Origin: Polynucleobacter necessarius
Lineage (GTDB): Bacteria > Pseudomonadota > Gammaproteobacteria > Burkholderiales > Burkholderiaceae
DNA: 64,000 nt
Direction: 5' to 3'
NCBI RefSeq assembly: GCF_900095185.1
Contig: NZ_LT606948.1
Span: 1,103,915 to 1,167,914 of the forward strand
Under the pieces are notes generated by a model, which saw only the letters and a list, made by a program, of their open reading frames with translations, was not told the origin of the DNA and did no database searches. Shown piece by piece: positions 1 through 9,415 of the stretch (position 1 is its first letter; each line of letters starts with the position of its first letter). The position numbers and the translations under genes are program-made.

Positions 1-1095
1 ATTCCACAAACAAATACTATTGCGTTGTGCCATGGTTCCTGCAAGCTGATCCTCAGCAAGATGTGACAATGCGGTTTCTTGCATACCAGTTTCAATGACA
101 CGCCGCTCGCGATTGATGCGATCGAGCTCGTGAGCCAGGTTAACTGCCTCATTAGCATTGTCTGTAAGCAACAAACGAATACCTAAAGTCATGTCCGCTA
201 GACGCCCAGCCGCATTGAGTCTAGGTCCGATTGCAAAGCCCAAATCAAACGTATTGGCTTTTCGCGGATCGCGCATGGCCGCCTGAAAGAGCGCTTGAAT
301 GCCGGGTTGCGATATACCAGCGCGAATACGCCTTAAGCCATTTGAAACTAGTACACGATTATTGCGGTCAAGTTGTGCAACATCGGCAACCGTACCTAAG
401 GCTACTAAGTCGAGGAGATTCTCAATTTTGGGTTGTGTCTCAATGGTAAATTTTTCGCGCTTGCGAAGTTCTGCACGAAGTGCAACAAGAATATAAAACA
501 TCACACCAACGCCAGCTAATGCTTTACTAGAAAAGCTGCAGCCAGGCTGATTCGGATTCACAATGGCCAGGGCATTTGGTAAGCGATCAGCAGGAAGATG
601 ATGGTCAGTCACGATGACTTCCATGCCAAGTTCACGGGCGCGATCAACCCCAGCCTCGCTTGCAATGCCGTTATCTACAGTGATGAGGTATTTCGGTTTA
701 GGGTTTTGTTGTGCCGCTAAATCAACAACTTCAGGTGTAAGACCGTAATCCATAGTAAAGCGATTGGGGACCAGAAACTGAATTTGGGTTTGGGGTCCAC
801 CCAGCATCTGAATGCCCCTTAAGCCTACGGCACAGGCAGTTGCACCATCACAGTCATAGTCGGCTACGATGAGTATGGGCTCTTTTCTCTCGAGAATATC
901 GGCAAGCAAAGAGGCGGTGCAGATGCAATTCTTCAGCTCCGTTGGAGATAGTAGTTGCTTTAAGTCGAGAGAAAGCTCTTCAGGAGACCGAAGTCCGCGA
1001 GCAGCATAGAGTCTTGCTAATAGAGGGTGCAAGCCACTCTGGGCTAACCACGTAGCCGTGCGATCTGAAAAGGGACGTTGTGAAAAGACGCTCAT
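1..1095 (-). CDS. recJ: Single-stranded-DNA-specific exonuclease RecJ (C-terminus cut by window edge)
   Basis: 5'-3' single-strand exonuclease acting in RecFOR recombinational repair and mismatch repair. Reading the minus strand from the ATG at 1095 gives 365 uninterrupted codons down to base 1, so the gene continues outside the window. The DHH-superfamily motifs are visible: VADYDCDGATA (normally DYDxDG) near residue 80 and VTDHHLP near residue 165, followed by a DHHA1-like region. The start follows directly on the stop of the upstream RpfE-like gene (TAG then ATG with no gap), so the two are probably cotranscribed. Identification is firm; the missing C-terminus cannot be judged. Confidence 0.93.
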   Translation of the reverse strand, partial: MSVFSQRPFSDRTATWLAQSGLHPLLARLYAARGLRSPEELSLDLKQLLSPTELKNCICTASLLADILERKEPILIVADYDCDGATACAVGLRGIQMLGGPQTQIQFLVPNRFTMDYGLTPEVVDLAAQQNPKPKYLITVDNGIASEAGVDRARELGMEVIVTDHHLPADRLPNALAIVNPNQPGCSFSSKALAGVGVMFYILVALRAELRKREKFTIETQPKIENLLDLVALGTVADVAQLDRNNRVLVSNGLRRIRAGISQPGIQALFQAAMRDPRKANTFDLGFAIGPRLNAAGRLADMTLGIRLLLTDNANEAVNLAHELDRINRERRVIETGMQETALSHLAEDQLAGTMAQRNSICLWN

Positions 1096-2085
1096 CTAAA
1101 ATTCATTCACTTCTTTCCAGGTGAGTGGTTCGGGTTTTTTCCAAAAAGCCCAAGATTTTTTCAATAACATTTTTGCAGTAAAGATACGCTCGCGCACCTT
1201 TCCATTTGGAAAATCGATAATGACGATTTCATCTACTTGCTCATTGATGAGTGCGCTACTCAAATGAGGCCAGACATGTTGGGGATGCTCAAGCCAAGCA
1301 AATACACCTGCTAAATTTTGCGTATCTAAAGAGATGTTGTGTGAGATGTCTACAAGCTTTGCAAGGCCAGCCAGAATAGGATGTGAGCCTATGAGGCGGT
1401 GCGATTCTTTTACTGCCGCTGGTGCTTGTACATCTTGTAGCTTTCCTATGCCGCTAATCCAGATCGAGTTGATACTAGGCATGCCACGTTGTTCACGCTC
1501 TTCATTTACCGGCCCAATGTGCCACAGCATTTGAATTTCATTTTGAAGCTTACGCCAACGCTTGGCGATACCTTGCTCTAGAGAATCATGTGGCATCCAC
1601 CAATCGATATTGCGGCCATGGGCTTGATCAACGCTATAGCTCGCTAGACTCGCAAAAGGTCCGGCAGGAATAAACCAGTAATGTTGGTTCTCAAACAGAA
1701 TCGGACTTTGAAAATCTTCTTCGATAAAAGGCAGAGCTGCTTTTAGAAGATGTGTCGATTCTTCTACAGTCAGATCAATCTGGTTTTGCTCCATCAAAAT
1801 CAGGTGGTCTTGTGTTGCATGAAAATGAACGGGTTGTAGGCAGGCGATGACTTCACTCGGATTAGCGGTTTGATTGAATTGTCCAAGTAGCAAAACAGGT
1901 GCAAGTGGGACCATCTCTCCGAGTAAAAAACGTTCATGGGGTAAGCCCTGTCGAGGACTCTCTCGGCTTTCGAGCTCGTCTAGGGCATCTTCTCCCGATA
2001 GCATCATGGTAAAGCGGCGCAAACCAGTCTGAGCGCCCTTGGATGAGTTAGAAATAGTAGTCATTCCCCTGATTTTAGGTGGCAT
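1096..2085 (-). CDS. RpfE-like conserved protein next to recJ (function unknown)
   Basis: Open frame of 329 codons from an ATG at 2085; an in-frame ATG seven codons later (2064) is an alternative start. No signal peptide or membrane segment is visible and the protein looks soluble. A gene of this size lies beside recJ in many betaproteobacteria and in the Xanthomonas rpf cluster, where it is called RpfE; relatives are sometimes annotated as cofactor-independent phosphoglycerate mutase-like. I see no residues that prove an enzymatic role. Its stop codon abuts the recJ start, which indicates translational coupling. The family call rests mainly on position and general resemblance. Confidence 0.6.
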   Translation of the reverse strand: MPPKIRGMTTISNSSKGAQTGLRRFTMMLSGEDALDELESRESPRQGLPHERFLLGEMVPLAPVLLLGQFNQTANPSEVIACLQPVHFHATQDHLILMEQNQIDLTVEESTHLLKAALPFIEEDFQSPILFENQHYWFIPAGPFASLASYSVDQAHGRNIDWWMPHDSLEQGIAKRWRKLQNEIQMLWHIGPVNEEREQRGMPSINSIWISGIGKLQDVQAPAAVKESHRLIGSHPILAGLAKLVDISHNISLDTQNLAGVFAWLEHPQHVWPHLSSALINEQVDEIVIIDFPNGKVRERIFTAKMLLKKSWAFWKKPEPLTWKEVNEF

Positions 2086-2131
2086 TTAGGTATTCCATCA
2101 GTTTGCCCGCACGATTCACTAAACTGTGAAC

Positions 2132-3394
2132 ATGTTAAGACTTCCTATCGAGCTAGAAATTGGCCTACGCTACACCCGATCCAAGCGTCGCAAGACGGTA
2201 GGGAAGCGCGACGGCTTCCTTTCATTTATCTCCGGAATGTCCACTGCAGGTATTGCTTTAGGGGTTGCTTCTTTAATTGTGGTCCTTTCAGTCATGAACG
2301 GTTTTCAGAAGGAAGTACGTGATCGCATGCTGTCTGTTTTATCTCATGTAGAGATTATTTCTTCAGAAGGTTTAGCAAATTGGGAGCCCTTAGCACTAAA
2401 TGTTGCCGCACAACCACACGTGGTTGGTGTGGCCCCCATGGTGAGTTCGCAAGGTTTGCTGAGTCGCGACAACATGATGCGTGGAGTTGCTATTCGTGGC
2501 ATCTTGCCAAGTGATGAGGGTAAGGTTTCTGATGTACCAAAACAATTTGTTGCTGGAAATATTGATGATTTAAAGCCAGGCAGTTTTGGTGTGGCTGTGG
2601 GTTCCCAACTCGCGGCAATTATTGGTGCTCATGTTGGTGAGAGAGTAAATTTAATTGTTCCTGAGAGTGATCTAACTCCAGCAGGTGCGATGCCTAGGAT
2701 GCGTACGCTACAAGTTGTGGGTATCGTAGATAGCGGTTACTATGAGTACGATAGTTCTCTGGCGATCATGCATTGGAAGGACGCTGCAGCCCTATTACGC
2801 TTACGTGATCCGTCGGGTTTACGGGTCAAAGTTGATGATATGCAACGCGCACCTCAAATTGCTAATGAATTAGCTGCCATCGTTCCCCAAGCGCTTTGGG
2901 TAACTGATTGGTCGCGATCCAACCGTAATTGGTTTGCCGCAGTTCAAACGGAAAAGAAGATGATGTTCATCATTCTTACTTTGATTATTGCAGTAGCTGC
3001 TTTTAATTTGGTTTCTACTTTAGTAATGACGGTCAATGAGAAGCAGGCCGATATTGCCATTCTACGCACTATGGGAGCCAGTCCTGGACTTATTCAAAGA
3101 GTATTTTTAATACAGGGCTTGTCTATAGGCTTGCTTGGTTCTTTAGCAGGTGTTGGACTTGGCTTATTGATTGCACTCAATATTGACGTCATCGTGCCAG
3201 CGATTGAAGCGATATTCCGAGTTCAGTTCTTGCCTCGTGAGGTCTATTTCATTAGCCAGCTACCATCGGATGTGAGGTTTAGCGATGTTCTGACGGTGGG
3301 TTTGATGGCATTCGGCCTCTCTGTGTTGGCAACCCTTTACCCAAGTCGTCGTGCTGCCAAAGTTCAGCCTGCGGAGGGGCTGCGCTATGAGTAA
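2132..3394 (+). CDS. lolC: Lipoprotein-releasing ABC transporter permease, LolC/LolE type
   Basis: Inner-membrane permease that extracts outer-membrane lipoproteins and hands them to LolA, powered by LolD. The 420-residue protein has the family layout: a cytoplasmic N-terminus starting [11 protein letters not shown], a first membrane span near residues 28-50, a large periplasmic domain, then three spans in the C-terminal FtsX domain (about 280-300, 330-355, 385-405). A GTG at 2126 is also in frame, but the ATG at 2132 gives the usual N-terminus. The next gene, lolD, overlaps by 8 bases. Only one permease gene is present here, and it carries a hook-like [13 protein letters not shown] loop. Confidence 0.92.
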   Translation: MLRLPIELEIGLRYTRSKRRKTVGKRDGFLSFISGMSTAGIALGVASLIVVLSVMNGFQKEVRDRMLSVLSHVEIISSEGLANWEPLALNVAAQPHVVGVAPMVSSQGLLSRDNMMRGVAIRGILPSDEGKVSDVPKQFVAGNIDDLKPGSFGVAVGSQLAAIIGAHVGERVNLIVPESDLTPAGAMPRMRTLQVVGIVDSGYYEYDSSLAIMHWKDAAALLRLRDPSGLRVKVDDMQRAPQIANELAAIVPQALWVTDWSRSNRNWFAAVQTEKKMMFIILTLIIAVAAFNLVSTLVMTVNEKQADIAILRTMGASPGLIQRVFLIQGLSIGLLGSLAGVGLGLLIALNIDVIVPAIEAIFRVQFLPREVYFISQLPSDVRFSDVLTVGLMAFGLSVLATLYPSRRAAKVQPAEGLRYE

Positions 3395-4094
3395 TCCATT
3401 AAACGCTTCAGATACTTTGGTACTCAAGGCTAGAGGTTTGGCCAAAACCTATGGCCAAGGACCCACTGCGGTTGAAGTTCTGAAGGCGATTGATTTAGAT
3501 GTTGCTCCTTCAGCAAAAGTGGCAATTGTCGGTTCCTCAGGTTCAGGCAAAAGTACTTTGTTACACCTTTTGGGTGGTCTAGATACTCCAAGTGCTGGTT
3601 CTCTCATTTTGGCAGGTTCGAATTTAAAAGACTTATCAGTTAAAAAATTCGATCAATTGCGTAATCACAGTCTTGGGTTTATCTATCAATTCCATCATCT
3701 TTTAGATGAGTTCAGTGCCGCGGAGAATGTTGCTTTACCTTTGCGTATTCGTGGCTTAAGTAACGATGAGTCTATGGATCGCGCAAGCACAATGCTCAAG
3801 GCGGTAGGTTTGGGTGCGCGAGAATTACACACGCCGGGAGAATTATCTGGTGGAGAGCGTCAGCGTGTTGCAGTGGCTCGTGCCTTAGTAGGTAACCCTG
3901 CTTGTATTTTGGCAGATGAGCCAACGGGAAATTTAGATACTGAAACTGCAGATGGGGTATTCGACTTGATGCTCGATATCGCTCGTAATCAAGGTACTGC
4001 CTTTGTGATTGTGACGCATGATCCAATTCGCGCTAAACGCTGTGATCGTATTTTGCATTTAGAGCGTGGAGTGCTGACGACATTTTTAGCATGA
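3387..4094 (+). CDS. lolD: Lipoprotein-releasing ABC transporter ATPase LolD
   Basis: ATPase subunit of the Lol lipoprotein exporter. The 235-residue protein shows Walker [10 protein letters not shown] at residues 49-57, signature LSGGERQRV at 153-161 and Walker B CILADEPT at 173-180; the family-typical [14 protein letters not shown] segment after the Q-loop contacts the permease. The ATG at 3387 is chosen because it starts inside the last codons of lolC, giving the usual coupled overlap and a normal N-terminus. The stop overlaps the next (dead) gene, tatD, by 4 bases (ATGA). Confidence 0.95.
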   Translation: MSNPLNASDTLVLKARGLAKTYGQGPTAVEVLKAIDLDVAPSAKVAIVGSSGSGKSTLLHLLGGLDTPSAGSLILAGSNLKDLSVKKFDQLRNHSLGFIYQFHHLLDEFSAAENVALPLRIRGLSNDESMDRASTMLKAVGLGARELHTPGELSGGERQRVAVARALVGNPACILADEPTGNLDTETADGVFDLMLDIARNQGTAFVIVTHDPIRAKRCDRILHLERGVLTTFLA

Positions 4095-4946
4095 GTAATC
4101 ATCCCATGTGCATTGATACCCATTGCCATCTAGATGCTCCTGAGTTTGCAAGTGAGTTATCTGAGATTATTCAGAGAGCTGCTGAAAAGAAAGTTAAGGC
4201 TATTCTTTTGCCTTCCGTGCAGGCATCGGACTTTTCGCGCGCAAGAGAGCTTGCGCTTCAAGATAGCAAGAAGATTCCAGGCTTAGTCTATACCCTCGGT
4301 ATCCATCCGTTATATACCAATCAAGCTCACGAGAATGATATTGAAATACTTGAGAGGCAGATTGTTAGTTCGCTAAATGATCTGCGCTTCATTGGTGTTG
4401 GGGAAATAGGCCTGGATTATTTTGTTGAAGGCTTAGACCCCCATAAGCAAGAATTTTTTTCAATGCCCAATTAGATTTGGCACAGAAATATCGCTTACCT
4501 GTGATCCTGCATGTACGTCGCTCTCAATATGTCATATTGAAGTTCTTGCGACGTCGCAACATTCCTAGCTAGTGGGATGCGCATGCCTTCAATGGTAGCT
4601 TTCAGCAGGCAGAGCAATTTATTGAGCTTGGGTTTAAGTTAGGGTTTGGTGGGACAGCTACTTATGAACGAGTTCTGTAAATTCGTAGCTCTCTTACAAG
4701 AGCTACCTCTTGGAGAGTCTTGTTACTGAAACGGATGCCCCCGATATCCCACCTTCATGGTTGGGAGAAGAGGGCATCGCATTTAATGAGCCTGCTTTTC
4801 TTCCTCGTATTGCAAAAGAACTTGCCTCAGTCAGGGGTATTGCTGATACTGAATTTGCCTCTGCTATTTGGCGTAATGCGATGCAAGTGCTGCCTCGTTG
4901 GTCAGCGCTCTGTGCGACTTCGCTCAATCTCAAGTTAGCTTCCTAA
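4091..4946 (+). pseudogene. tatD: TatD-family DNase, broken
   Basis: The reading starts well, with the metal-binding CIDTHCHLD motif and VGEIGLDYF, then shifts frame at a run of seven T (4454-4460), where homologues continue FFNAQLDLAQKYRLPVILH. A stop interrupts IPS-WDAHAFNGS near 4570, and there is another stop and shift near 4680. The C-terminal block VTETDAPDIPPSWL is recovered in a third frame and ends at 4946. At least three inactivating lesions are present, so no full-length metal-dependent hydrolase can be made. It is placed in the lolCD operon by the 4-base overlap. Confidence 0.92.
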
Positions 4947-4950
4947 AAGA

Positions 4951-6207
4951 TTGCGTTTTGCTATTACGGCGTTTATCGCTGGGGGATCGCTACTTCTCTT
5001 TTTGTCTCAAGTTCCAGATAACTGGGTGCATCTCTGCGTATTCATTGGTGTATGTTCTATTTTGGCGGTCCACGTATTTCCTCAGTTAGGCTTAGTTAAA
5101 AAATTAGCCGTGCTGAGCTTGTTGTTCGCTGTAGGATTTGCCTGGAATGCTAGATACGCTGAAAGCCGCTTGGAAAATATTCTTTCTGCTGAATTAGAGG
5201 GTAAAGAATTCACGCTTACTGGGAGAGTGGCAGTATTACCTCAGGTTGGTCCATTAGGAGCTAAGTTTTTGCGTTTGAGGTTGATCAAGCTAGCGCTGGA
5301 AAAGCGGCCTTAAATAACTTTTCAAAGCGAATTTTATCTAAGCTGGCAACCCGCTTGGAGCAAGCCTCAAGATATTCCTGAAATGATTCCGGGGCAGCGT
5401 TGGAAACTAAAAGTAAAGTTGAAACGCCCATATGGGTCTCTTAACCCCTATACCTTTGAGCGCATGGTGGGTGTAGTGGCATTTGTTATATTGATCGATC
5501 CTATGGCGCCATATACGCCAGGCTTTTGGTTGTCCTTCGGTGCTGTTGCTGCCATCTTTTATGCCATGGGGGATTTATCAGGACTATTAGGAATTCCAAC
5601 TGGAAAAGAGCTGGAGATTCATTGGACTCATCGTGTGACGCTTGCTCTTCGCGAGGCATGAAGCAGGGCAGAGGGTTATTCTCCCTTGCTTGTGCGAGGT
5701 AGAAGTATAAAAGATATTGATCGTATGGTGGTCAGTCATAGTGATAGCGACCATATTGGTGGTGATGCATCACTCTTAAAACACATTCGCTTTGCTTCTA
5801 TGATTGGCTTTTTGCCAATCATAAGAGTGCTTTATGGTTGACTGGTGATGTTGAAAAACAGGTTGAAGCCGATATTACTGAGTGTCTAGATTCTGAAATG
5901 TTAAGAGAAATTGGTGAACAGGAATGAGTTTGTATGGCACCACTACCACGGTAGTAAAACTTCATCTTCATTGGCTTGATTGCAGAGGTTATATCCTGAT
6001 GAGGCTTTTGCACAACATGGTTATCGCAATCGGTATGGGCATCCACATTCAGATGTGACAGCGTGCTATCGAAGTGTAGATACTCCTTTTTATTAGACAC
6101 CACAAACAGGCGCTCAGATTTGGCCATTGAGGAATAATGCACAGCCTTCGATACAATTTTGGCGACATGATATAAAACGACTATGGCATCGAATGACGCA
6201 TGGTTAA
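4951..6207 (+). pseudogene. comEC: ComEC/Rec2 competence DNA channel, heavily degraded
   Basis: Intact ComEC is a membrane channel of about 750 residues that passes single-stranded DNA during transformation. Here only pieces remain. An N-terminal part with two or three spans begins at a TTG at 4951. An OB-like piece (GQRWKLKVKLKRPYGSLNPYTFE) is followed by a fragment of the Competence domain (LIDPMAPYTPGFWLSFGAV). The C-terminal beta-lactamase-like domain survives as MVVSHSDSDHIGGD, WLLTGDVEKQVE and HGYRNRYGHPH in different frames. About 1.26 kb is left of an expected 2.2 kb or more, so large deletions accompany the frameshifts and stops. Confidence 0.88.
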
Positions 6208-6223
6208 TTGAAAGGATTTTTAT

Positions 6224-6595
6224 ATGAATAAATTATTAACTCTAAGTTCTCTAGTTGTTTTAATTACAGTTGGCTGCGCTGGAGCTAATGTTCGTCCACT
6301 CATAGATATGAAGGGTGTGAATGAGGCTGCTTATGAGAAAGATTTAAGCGAATGCCAAAACTATGCCCAGCAGCAATCAGGTATGGGTGAGACTGCTGCC
6401 AAGGGTGCTGGTGCTGGTGCTGTTGTTGGAGGGCTGCTGGGCCTGGTCACGGGAGGAAATACAACTGGTATCGTTCAAGCCGCTGGTGCGAGTGCAGTTA
6501 TTGGTGGTGCAGGAGGCGCATTTACCGGCAACCAGGCCCAGGAAGCAGTTGTAAAAAGATGTTTAAGTGGGCGCGGGTATAAGGTTTTGAATTAA
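6224..6595 (+). CDS. Small glycine-zipper lipoprotein
   Basis: A 123-residue exported protein. The N-terminus is a lipoprotein signal ending ITVGC, with the lipidated cysteine at residue 18. Residues 60-105 form a double glycine-zipper stretch (GAGAGAVVGGLLGLVTGG and GASAVIGGAGGAFTGN), a membrane-inserting motif known from outer-membrane lipoproteins such as SlyB- and YMGG-type proteins. An AAAGGA ribosome site precedes the ATG, and a hairpin terminator follows at 6622-6645, so it is probably expressed alone. The exact role is unknown. Confidence 0.85.
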   Translation: MNKLLTLSSLVVLITVGCAGANVRPLIDMKGVNEAAYEKDLSECQNYAQQQSGMGETAAKGAGAGAVVGGLLGLVTGGNTTGIVQAAGASAVIGGAGGAFTGNQAQEAVVKRCLSGRGYKVLN

Positions 6596-6621
6596 GTACA
6601 TCCTGTACTTATAAACTCGAG

Positions 6622-6645
6622 AAAAGCTCGGCAAAGCGGGCTTTT
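6622..6645 (+). terminator. Hairpin terminator after the glycine-zipper lipoprotein
   Basis: AAAAGCTCG at 6622-6630 pairs with CGGGCTTTT at 6637-6645 (nine pairs, one G-T) around a six-base loop. The 3' arm ends in TTTT. It lies 27 bases after the lipoprotein stop. Confidence 0.6.
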
Positions 6646-6654
6646 GAATGCCTA

Positions 6655-6687
6655 GAAAAGAAAAAAGCCCTTAAAAATTAAGGGCTT
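6655..6687 (-). terminator. Terminator of the initiator tRNA
   Basis: A perfect 10-base stem AAGCCCTTAA (6665-6674) / TTAAGGGCTT (6678-6687) with an AAA loop. On the minus strand the stem is followed by a T-rich tract (6655-6664), as expected for rho-independent termination of the tRNA gene read leftward. Confidence 0.85.
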
Positions 6688-6700
6688 AGTACGTATTTAT

Positions 6701-6777
<77 letters not shown>

Positions 6778-6789
6778 TCTGAAACCGAA

Positions 6790-6818
6790 ACTTTACCATT
6801 TTTTGGGGTCTCTGTCAA
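6790..6818 (-). promoter_or_regulatory. Sigma-70 promoter of tRNA-fMet
   Basis: Read on the minus strand: a perfect -35 TTGACA (6813-6818), a 17-base spacer, then -10 TAAAGT (6790-6795), with the tRNA beginning 12 bases further on. The spacing and the consensus -35 make this a convincing strong promoter. Confidence 0.85.
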
Positions 6819-6832
6819 GGGTGTTCCTTCAA

Positions 6833-6858
6833 ATAACGCATAAATAAGGCGTTTTTTT
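6833..6858 (+). terminator. Possible hairpin plus T-tract upstream of kup
   Basis: AACGC (6835-6839) pairs with GCGTT (6849-6853), extendable by flanking A-T pairs with one mismatch, and is followed by a T run. No plus-strand gene lies immediately upstream for it to terminate, so it could instead act in the kup leader or be chance. Weak call. Confidence 0.3.
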
Positions 6859-6932
6859 GACTAAACTCTGGATTTTATGACTGCCGTTAAGGAGTAACAT
6901 ATTGCTACGCAACATTACCTTAAGGTTATGAG

Positions 6933-8873
6933 ATGTCAATTAGTAATCCAGAGTTTTCGAGCTCAACACTTCTAAATCCAGTAGAGGTTAGTGGACCTGA
7001 GGGTGAGCACAAAAAAAGCCTAGGCGTTATGATGCTTGCGGCTATTGGGGTGGTCTTCGGTGATATTGGAACTAGCCCACTTTATGCACTAAAAGAATGT
7101 TTTGATCCTAACCATGGCATTGCATACGCACCAGAAGCATTATTTGGTGTCATCTCCATGATGATCTGGGCTTTAATCTTGGTTGTAACAGTCAAGTATG
7201 TCTTCTTTGTGATGCGCGCAGACAACGAAGGTGAGGGTGGTGTTCTCTCGTTAATGGCTTTAGCTTTACGCTCATTCGATAGCAAATCAAAAGGCTATTT
7301 CTTTTTTATGATTATGGGCATGTTGGGCGCTTGCATGCTCCTCGGTGAGTCTGTGATTACGCCAGCTATCTCAGTTTTATCTGCGGTAGAGGGCATCGAG
7401 ATTGCAGCACCGAGCTTACATAAATTCATCATTCTCATTTCGTTGATTATTTTGGCGGCGTTATTTGTAATTCAAAAATATGGCACTGCAGCTGTAGGTA
7501 AATTATTTGGTCCCATTACTCTGGCATGGTTTCTCACCCTAGCCGCCCTGGGTGTCTGGAATATTGGTGATGCTCCTCAAATCATTAACTCAATTAATCC
7601 CTTCTATGCATTAAATTTTGTCATGCTACACCCCACAACTGCCTATATCGTGATGGGCGCCGTTGTTTTGGTGGTGACTGGCGTAGAGGCGCTATATTTA
7701 GATATGGGTCATTTCGGCCGGGCCCCAGTGAGGTATGCATGGTTGATTATTGTATTGCCGAGTGTGCTGATCAATTACCTTGGTCAAGGTGCATTGGCGC
7801 TCTCCGATCCAGAGGCCATAAAAAATCCGTTTTATTTGATGGTACCTGAATGGGCTCTATGGCCGGTTGTGGGGTTGGCTACTGCAGCTACTGTCATTGC
7901 TTCTCAGGCGGTCATTTCTGGGGCATATTCCCTTGTAAGTCAGGCAATCTTATTGGGCTTTATGCCACGCATGAATATTCAGCACACTTCCGATTCTGAA
8001 CAAGGGCAAATTTATATTCCGTTGGTGAATTGGGCTCTATTGTTTATGGTAGTAGTCACTATAATTGAATTTAGAGAATCTGTAAATTTAGCAGCAGCCT
8101 ATGGAATTTCAGTGACATCGACAATGTTGATTGCTACGATATTGCTGGCTGTCGTCATGTTCCGCGAATGGAAAATGAATGTAGTCTTGGTGGCCATTAT
8201 TACTAGCTCTTTCTTGGTGATAGATGTTGCATTTTGGACTGCTAATCTAATCAAGCTTAAAGATGGCGGTTGGTATCCTTTGGCCCTAGGTTTGTTTTGC
8301 TTTACAAGTTTGATAACTTGGTATCGAGGCCGTCAAATATTGCGTAAACGTGCAATGGAAGAGGGTATTCAATTGAGTGGCTTTATTGGTGCTTTATTGC
8401 AGCATCCTCCACATCGCGTTGAGGGTACCGCAATCGTTCTTACGGCTCACGTAGATTATTTGCCAGTCTCATTTTTACATAACCTTAAACACAACCATGT
8501 TCTACATGAGAGAGTGTTTTTCTTAAAGGTGAGCATCTGGGATGTACCCTATGTAAACGATAAGAACCGAATTACTCTAAAAGAGTTAGGCGGCAATATT
8601 TTTGTTGTTCGGGCGATTTATGGTTTTAAAGAGACGCCAGATATGGGCAGCATTATTCAATTAATTGAAACGCATTTCGATATGAAGTTTGACATGATGA
8701 GGACATCCTTCTTTTTGTCGCGTGATACTATCGTCCCATCTGCAAGTTCAGGAATGGCAATCTGGCGCGAGAAGTTTTTTTGTTGGATGTATCAAAATGC
8801 TGGGCGTCAGTCAGACTTCTTTAAGATTCCCGCAAATCGCTTGGTTGAGTTGGGCGCAAAGGTTGAGATTTGA
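6933..8873 (+). CDS. kup: Low-affinity potassium transporter Kup
   Basis: Inner-membrane K+/H+ symporter of the KUP/HAK/KT family. The 646-residue length is typical. The N-terminal signature VVFGDIGTSPLYALKECF lies at residues 41-57. About twelve hydrophobic spans fill residues 30-450, including GESVITPAISVLSAVEGIEI, and a soluble C-terminal domain covers roughly 480-646. No frameshift or stop is present, in contrast with the lost uptake systems elsewhere in the window. The start ATG at 6933 follows a gene-free stretch that must hold its promoter. Its stop overlaps the start of the next gene by 4 bases. Confidence 0.96.
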   Translation: MSISNPEFSSSTLLNPVEVSGPEGEHKKSLGVMMLAAIGVVFGDIGTSPLYALKECFDPNHGIAYAPEALFGVISMMIWALILVVTVKYVFFVMRADNEGEGGVLSLMALALRSFDSKSKGYFFFMIMGMLGACMLLGESVITPAISVLSAVEGIEIAAPSLHKFIILISLIILAALFVIQKYGTAAVGKLFGPITLAWFLTLAALGVWNIGDAPQIINSINPFYALNFVMLHPTTAYIVMGAVVLVVTGVEALYLDMGHFGRAPVRYAWLIIVLPSVLINYLGQGALALSDPEAIKNPFYLMVPEWALWPVVGLATAATVIASQAVISGAYSLVSQAILLGFMPRMNIQHTSDSEQGQIYIPLVNWALLFMVVVTIIEFRESVNLAAAYGISVTSTMLIATILLAVVMFREWKMNVVLVAIITSSFLVIDVAFWTANLIKLKDGGWYPLALGLFCFTSLITWYRGRQILRKRAMEEGIQLSGFIGALLQHPPHRVEGTAIVLTAHVDYLPVSFLHNLKHNHVLHERVFFLKVSIWDVPYVNDKNRITLKELGGNIFVVRAIYGFKETPDMGSIIQLIETHFDMKFDMMRTSFFLSRDTIVPSASSGMAIWREKFFCWMYQNAGRQSDFFKIPANRLVELGAKVEI

Positions 8874-9379
8874 GAAAAAATCTATTGCCTCAATCAAGGA
8901 TATTTCTCTCAATATTTTTGCTGGCTTCTACCTTGGGTGGCACCGTATTCGCAACTCCTGCAGAAGAGGCAGAGCTTGAGCAATTAAATAACATTGAACA
9001 AGAGTTAGAGCTTCAGCGTGAGTGGGCAAAGTATCGTTGGGGTAAATCATCGTCTGAATGTTATGAAAAGTATTGGGTTAATTCTTGTTTGAAAGATGCT
9101 CGAGCATCTTATCGCAAAGAGATTGATCCGATTCGTGAGCAAGAGGTGGCTTTGCATGAAGTGCAACGTAAGCTACGTGAAAGTCTTAAGAATCAAGAGG
9201 ACATTAAGCGAGCTGTAGAAAGAGCTTCTCCAGAAAAAGCGGCTGAGCGAGCAGCTAATCAGAGTGAATATGAGCAAAAGCAAAAAGATGCAGCAGCTAG
9301 GGCGGCGAATTTAGAGCAGCGTCGTAAAGGTGCACCTAAGCGTGCGCAGGAAAATAAAGCTGGCACTCAGCTTGATTAA
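8870..9379 (+). CDS. Secreted coiled-coil protein of unknown function
   Basis: A 169-residue protein starting at a TTG that overlaps the kup stop by 4 bases. Residues 1-28 form a signal peptide ending TVFA, followed by a charged, helix-forming sequence rich in Glu, Lys, Arg and Ala. Two cysteines (SSECYEKYWVNSCLKDA) could form a disulfide in the periplasm, and the C-terminal half is strongly coiled-coil-like (EKAAERAANQSEYEQKQKDA). I do not recognise a named family. The overlap suggests cotranslation with kup. Confidence 0.75.
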   Translation: MRKNLLPQSRIFLSIFLLASTLGGTVFATPAEEAELEQLNNIEQELELQREWAKYRWGKSSSECYEKYWVNSCLKDARASYRKEIDPIREQEVALHEVQRKLRESLKNQEDIKRAVERASPEKAAERAANQSEYEQKQKDAAARAANLEQRRKGAPKRAQENKAGTQLD

Positions 9380-9415
9380 TTCTTTTTAATTTTTTTATAT
9401 TTCAATAGGCAAACC

